NCBI GenBank assembly: GCA_000403255.2
Contig: KE159592.1
Coordinates: 257,674 to 321,673, forward strand
Length of the DNA stretch: 64,000 bases
Direction: 5' to 3'
From: Lachnospiraceae bacterium 3-1
GTDB lineage: Bacteria; Bacillota; Clostridia; Lachnospirales; Lachnospiraceae
Both the position numbers and the translations under genes were made by a program. The notes under the pieces are model-generated. The model did no database searches. It saw only the letters and a list, made by a program, of their open reading frames with translations, and was not told the DNA's origin. Shown here in pieces: positions 61,944 to 64,000 of the stretch. Numbering within the stretch: position 1 is the stretch's first letter; every line of letters starts with the position of its first letter.

Positions 61944-62015
61944 CAGCTCGTAGGGGAATCGAACCCCTGTTTCCGCCGTGAGAGGGCGGCGTCTTGACCG
62001 CTTGACCAACGAGCC
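61944..62015 (-). tRNA. tRNA-Glu (anticodon CTC)
   Basis: 72 nt on the minus strand. The acceptor stem GGCTCGT pairs with ACGAGCT, the anticodon stem CCGCC/GGCGG encloses CTCTCAC with anticodon CTC, and the T arm is AGGGGTTCGATTCCCCT. No encoded CCA. The region next to it holds only gene relics. Confidence 0.95.
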
Positions 62016-62077
62016 ATGTTTTGTACTTCAAAACTCAACAAGTTCATTATACATACTAACTTCTAAAAAGTCAAGCA

Positions 62078-63454
62078 TTATTTTGAAAAAAATGAAATAT
62101 TTTGTAACAGCAAAATATGTTCTTTTAACATGGACACTGCCATTCCCCGCACCAGCTTATTCTCCAACTGCCCTTCTTCCTCCTCAGACAATAAAACTGC
62201 CGCCTTGACATACTCTTTGGTATGACCCATAAAATATCTTTTCCCTCCAAAAGAAACTTCTTCTTCCATAAGAACTTCCAATTCCTGTCCTATGTGCTGA
62301 TTTAGATACTCCTGATTCATAAAATGCAGATCCCTAAAAAGAATGTCGCTTCTTTTACTCTTAATCTCCTCTGGCACCTGATGCTCCATTTTGGCCGCCC
62401 GTGTGCCTTTTCGCAAAGAATATTTGAAAATATGTATTTCAAAAAAGCGAATCCTTTTCAAAAATGCTCTGGTAATCTCAAATTCTTCTTCTGTTTCTCC
62501 TGGAAATCCCACAATCACATCTGTGGTAATCGCCGGATGAGAAAAATATTTACGCAAAAGCATGCATCCTCTCTCATATTCTTCACAGGTATACTTGCGA
62601 TTCATTCTCTGTAGAGTCTCATCACAGCCGCTTTGCAGCGACAAATGGAAATGAGGACAAATTTTTGGAAGCTTTGACAACTCTCTGGCAAACTCTTCCG
62701 TCACAATCCCAGGCTCTAAAGAACCAAGGCGAATCCGGTCAATTCCTTTGAGGGCATGGACACGCCAAATAAGATCCAATAAGTGTACCGTTCCAGATTC
62801 ATCTGCCAAGTCCACCCCATAGGAGCTTAAATGGATGCCTGTCAATACAATTTCACGGTATCCCTCTTTTGCAAGAATTTCTACTTCCCGAACAACATCA
62901 TCCATGCTCCGGCTTCTGACTCTCCCCCTGGCATAAGGAATGATACAGTAGCTGCAAAACTGGTTACAACCATCCTGCACTTTCACAAAAGCCCGGGTAT
63001 GTTCTCCCGTGCTGGTGACACTCATTGTTTCATACTCTCTATCTTGTGCAATCTCCCCTACGGATACAAAGGAATGCTTTTCTTTCGGCTTTCCCATATT
63101 CTGGGCTGAATCATGAAAATACTCTTCCAACAATTTTACCAGTTGATGCTTCTTATTATTTCCAATTAAAATATCAATGGCCGAATCTGCCTGGGCCTGC
63201 TCCTTTGAAGTCTGCACGTAACATCCGGCTGCCACCACCACACTGTCTGGATTTTTCTTTTTTGCCCGGTGAAGCATCTGCCTGGATTTGCGGTCCGCAA
63301 TATTGGTAACAGAACAAGTATTTATCACATAAACGTCCGCCGTCTCCTCAAAAGGCACAATCTCATATCCTGCCTGCTCTAGCATCTGCCGCATACCTTC
63401 TGTCTCATATGCATTGACTTTACATCCAAGGTTATGTAATGCCGCTTTTTTCAT
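62078..63454 (-). CDS. mtaB: tRNA (N6-threonylcarbamoyladenosine(37)-C2) methylthiotransferase
   Basis: 458 residues. UPF0004 domain (1-110) with LGCKVNAYETE, VINTCSVTN and AAGCYVQ supplying three cysteines for the auxiliary cluster; radical SAM domain (about 135-370) with CNQFCSYCIIPYARGRVRSR (CxxxCxxC); TRAM-like C-terminus. The start of MKKAALHNLGCKVN and the sequence type fit MtaB rather than MiaB or RimO. It makes ms2t6A37 in tRNAs reading ANN codons. Transcribed alone, next to tRNA-Glu. Confidence 0.93.
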   Translation of the reverse strand: MKKAALHNLGCKVNAYETEGMRQMLEQAGYEIVPFEETADVYVINTCSVTNIADRKSRQMLHRAKKKNPDSVVVAAGCYVQTSKEQAQADSAIDILIGNNKKHQLVKLLEEYFHDSAQNMGKPKEKHSFVSVGEIAQDREYETMSVTSTGEHTRAFVKVQDGCNQFCSYCIIPYARGRVRSRSMDDVVREVEILAKEGYREIVLTGIHLSSYGVDLADESGTVHLLDLIWRVHALKGIDRIRLGSLEPGIVTEEFARELSKLPKICPHFHLSLQSGCDETLQRMNRKYTCEEYERGCMLLRKYFSHPAITTDVIVGFPGETEEEFEITRAFLKRIRFFEIHIFKYSLRKGTRAAKMEHQVPEEIKSKRSDILFRDLHFMNQEYLNQHIGQELEVLMEEEVSFGGKRYFMGHTKEYVKAAVLLSEEEEGQLENKLVRGMAVSMLKEHILLLQNISFFSK

Positions 63455-63539
63455 CCTTTTTCATCCTTTCCCTTCCTGTTTCCATAGCAAACTGCCGAAA
63501 ACCTACTGGTTTTTATTTCCTAAATTGGTTATGACACCA

Positions 63540-63568
63540 TTGACTTTTCCGTCAAAAAACGATACTAT
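63540..63568 (+). promoter_or_regulatory. Sigma-A promoter of the HPr-like gene
   Basis: TTGACT, exact 17-nt spacer, TACTAT, about 75 nt before the start codon at 63643. Confidence 0.85.
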
Positions 63569-63642
63569 AAAGGAAATATTTGTTACATATTTCAAGTAAA
63601 ATAAATTTGGAACATATGAATTATAATAAGGAGGCAACAAAC

Positions 63643-63873
63643 ATGAAAACAGTACAAATTTCTTTAAATTCTATTGACAAGGTAAAATCTTTCGTAAATG
63701 CAATCACCCAATTTGATTATGATTTTGATTTGATTTCTGGAAGATATGTCATTGATGCAAAATCCATTATGGGAATTTTCAGCCTTGACCTTTCCAAACC
63801 CATTGACCTGGCTATCCATGTAGAAAGTGATGTGGATGAAATCCTGGAAGCCTTAAAACCATATTTAGTATAG
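63643..63873 (+). CDS. HPr-fold protein lacking the phosphorylatable histidine
   Basis: 76 residues from the ATG at 63643 behind AAGGAGG (an upstream ATG lacks a site). The HPr regulatory-serine region is kept (DAKSIMGIFSLDLSKPIDL; Ser41 corresponds to Ser46), but the active-site stretch GxHARPA is replaced by NSIDKVKS, so there is no His15. It cannot pass phosphate in the PTS; it may still be a target of HPr kinase or a co-regulator like Crh. It has its own promoter and terminator. Confidence 0.85.
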   Translation: MKTVQISLNSIDKVKSFVNAITQFDYDFDLISGRYVIDAKSIMGIFSLDLSKPIDLAIHVESDVDEILEALKPYLV

Positions 63874-63884
63874 TCTATCATTGG

Positions 63885-63913
63885 TCCCCCATGGAAGCTC
63901 ATGGGGGTTTTTT
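63885..63913 (+). terminator. Terminator of the HPr-like gene
   Basis: CCCCCATG pairs with CATGGGGG around a short loop, followed by six T. Its T-tract touches the stop codon of the convergent gene. Confidence 0.92.
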
Positions 63914-64000
63914 ATTCTGCCATATCTGCTTCTACAATTATAGTTTCTGCTGTCTCAATGGCTGTCTTCACCATTTCATCAATTTTCTCTTTTAGATGTG
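63912..64000 (-). CDS. C-terminal end of an unidentified protein (runs off the window)
   Basis: A reverse frame enters from the window edge and ends ETIIVEADMAE-stop at 63912, after HLKEKIDEMVKTAIETA. It is helical and acidic. Too short to identify; convergent with the HPr-like gene. Confidence 0.6.
   Translation of the reverse strand, partial: HLKEKIDEMVKTAIETAETIIVEADMAE

Overview
The window looks like a chromosome segment of an anaerobic, spore-forming, low-GC Firmicute, most likely Lachnospiraceae (Blautia/Ruminococcus-like). The reasons are the full set of early sporulation regulators (spoIIGA-sigE, sigG, a Spo0E-like phosphatase), the Clostridia-type dcw cluster, a T-box on thrS, a ThyX-type thymidylate synthase, and small cysteine-rich proteins (DUF1540, DUF6485) typical of gut Clostridia. 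Most genes lie on the minus strand, so operons read from high to low coordinates.

Layout. 1-2.5 kb: gene-poor ground with an HTH regulator and relics of a mobile element (TnpV and alpha/beta-hydrolase fragments). 2.6-10.7 kb: an alpha-galactoside/sucrose locus with a fructokinase, LacI regulator, CUT1 ABC importer, GH36 alpha-galactosidase and a dead GH13 gene. 10.7-15.4 kb: argS, a DapF homologue without catalytic cysteines, an AraC regulator and a coiled-coil protein. 15.5-19.8 kb: sigG, a beta-CASP metallo-hydrolase, sigE and spoIIGA, the last with a Spo0A-type promoter. 19.8-32 kb: dcw cluster mraZ-rsmH-ftsL-PBP-PBP-mraY-murD-ftsW-ftsQ-ftsZ, headed by a helically phased array of MraZ boxes. 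32-38.4 kb: a soluble CZB chemoreceptor, a Spo0E-like protein with two Spo0A boxes, a phospholipase C-like protein, DUF1540, T-box-small membrane protein-thrS, and a SEC-C protein. 38.6-40.3 kb: an ECF sigma/RsiV-like anti-sigma pair.

40.4-48.5 kb: a long minus-strand run (CmpB-like permease, proB, DUF896, 5-formyl-THF cyclo-ligase, tandem ThyX, membrane-anchored phosphoribosyltransferase, HIT protein). The phosphoribosyltransferase gene is split by an IS110-family element. Removing the element at a CT core restores one reading frame. It also gives a consensus 17-bp-spaced promoter across the circle junction. The element's left non-coding end carries a 10-nt guide-like match to this insertion site, as expected of a bridge RNA.

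48.5-61.3 kb: MATE, hypA, a large Fe-S/flavin oxidoreductase with a histone H1-like tail behind a decayed 2-hydroxyacyl-CoA dehydratase gene, then an amino-acid uptake cluster. In that cluster a dicarboxylate/glutamate symporter and an ABC ATPase each carry a degenerate RsbW/GHKL-like domain, next to a stand-alone cyclic-nucleotide-binding protein and a permease with a register-shifted array of solute-binding lobes. I consider this cluster and the IS110/phosphoribosyltransferase locus the strongest candidates for undescribed biology.

61.4-64 kb: gene relics beside tRNA-Glu, mtaB, and an HPr-like protein lacking the phosphorylatable histidine.
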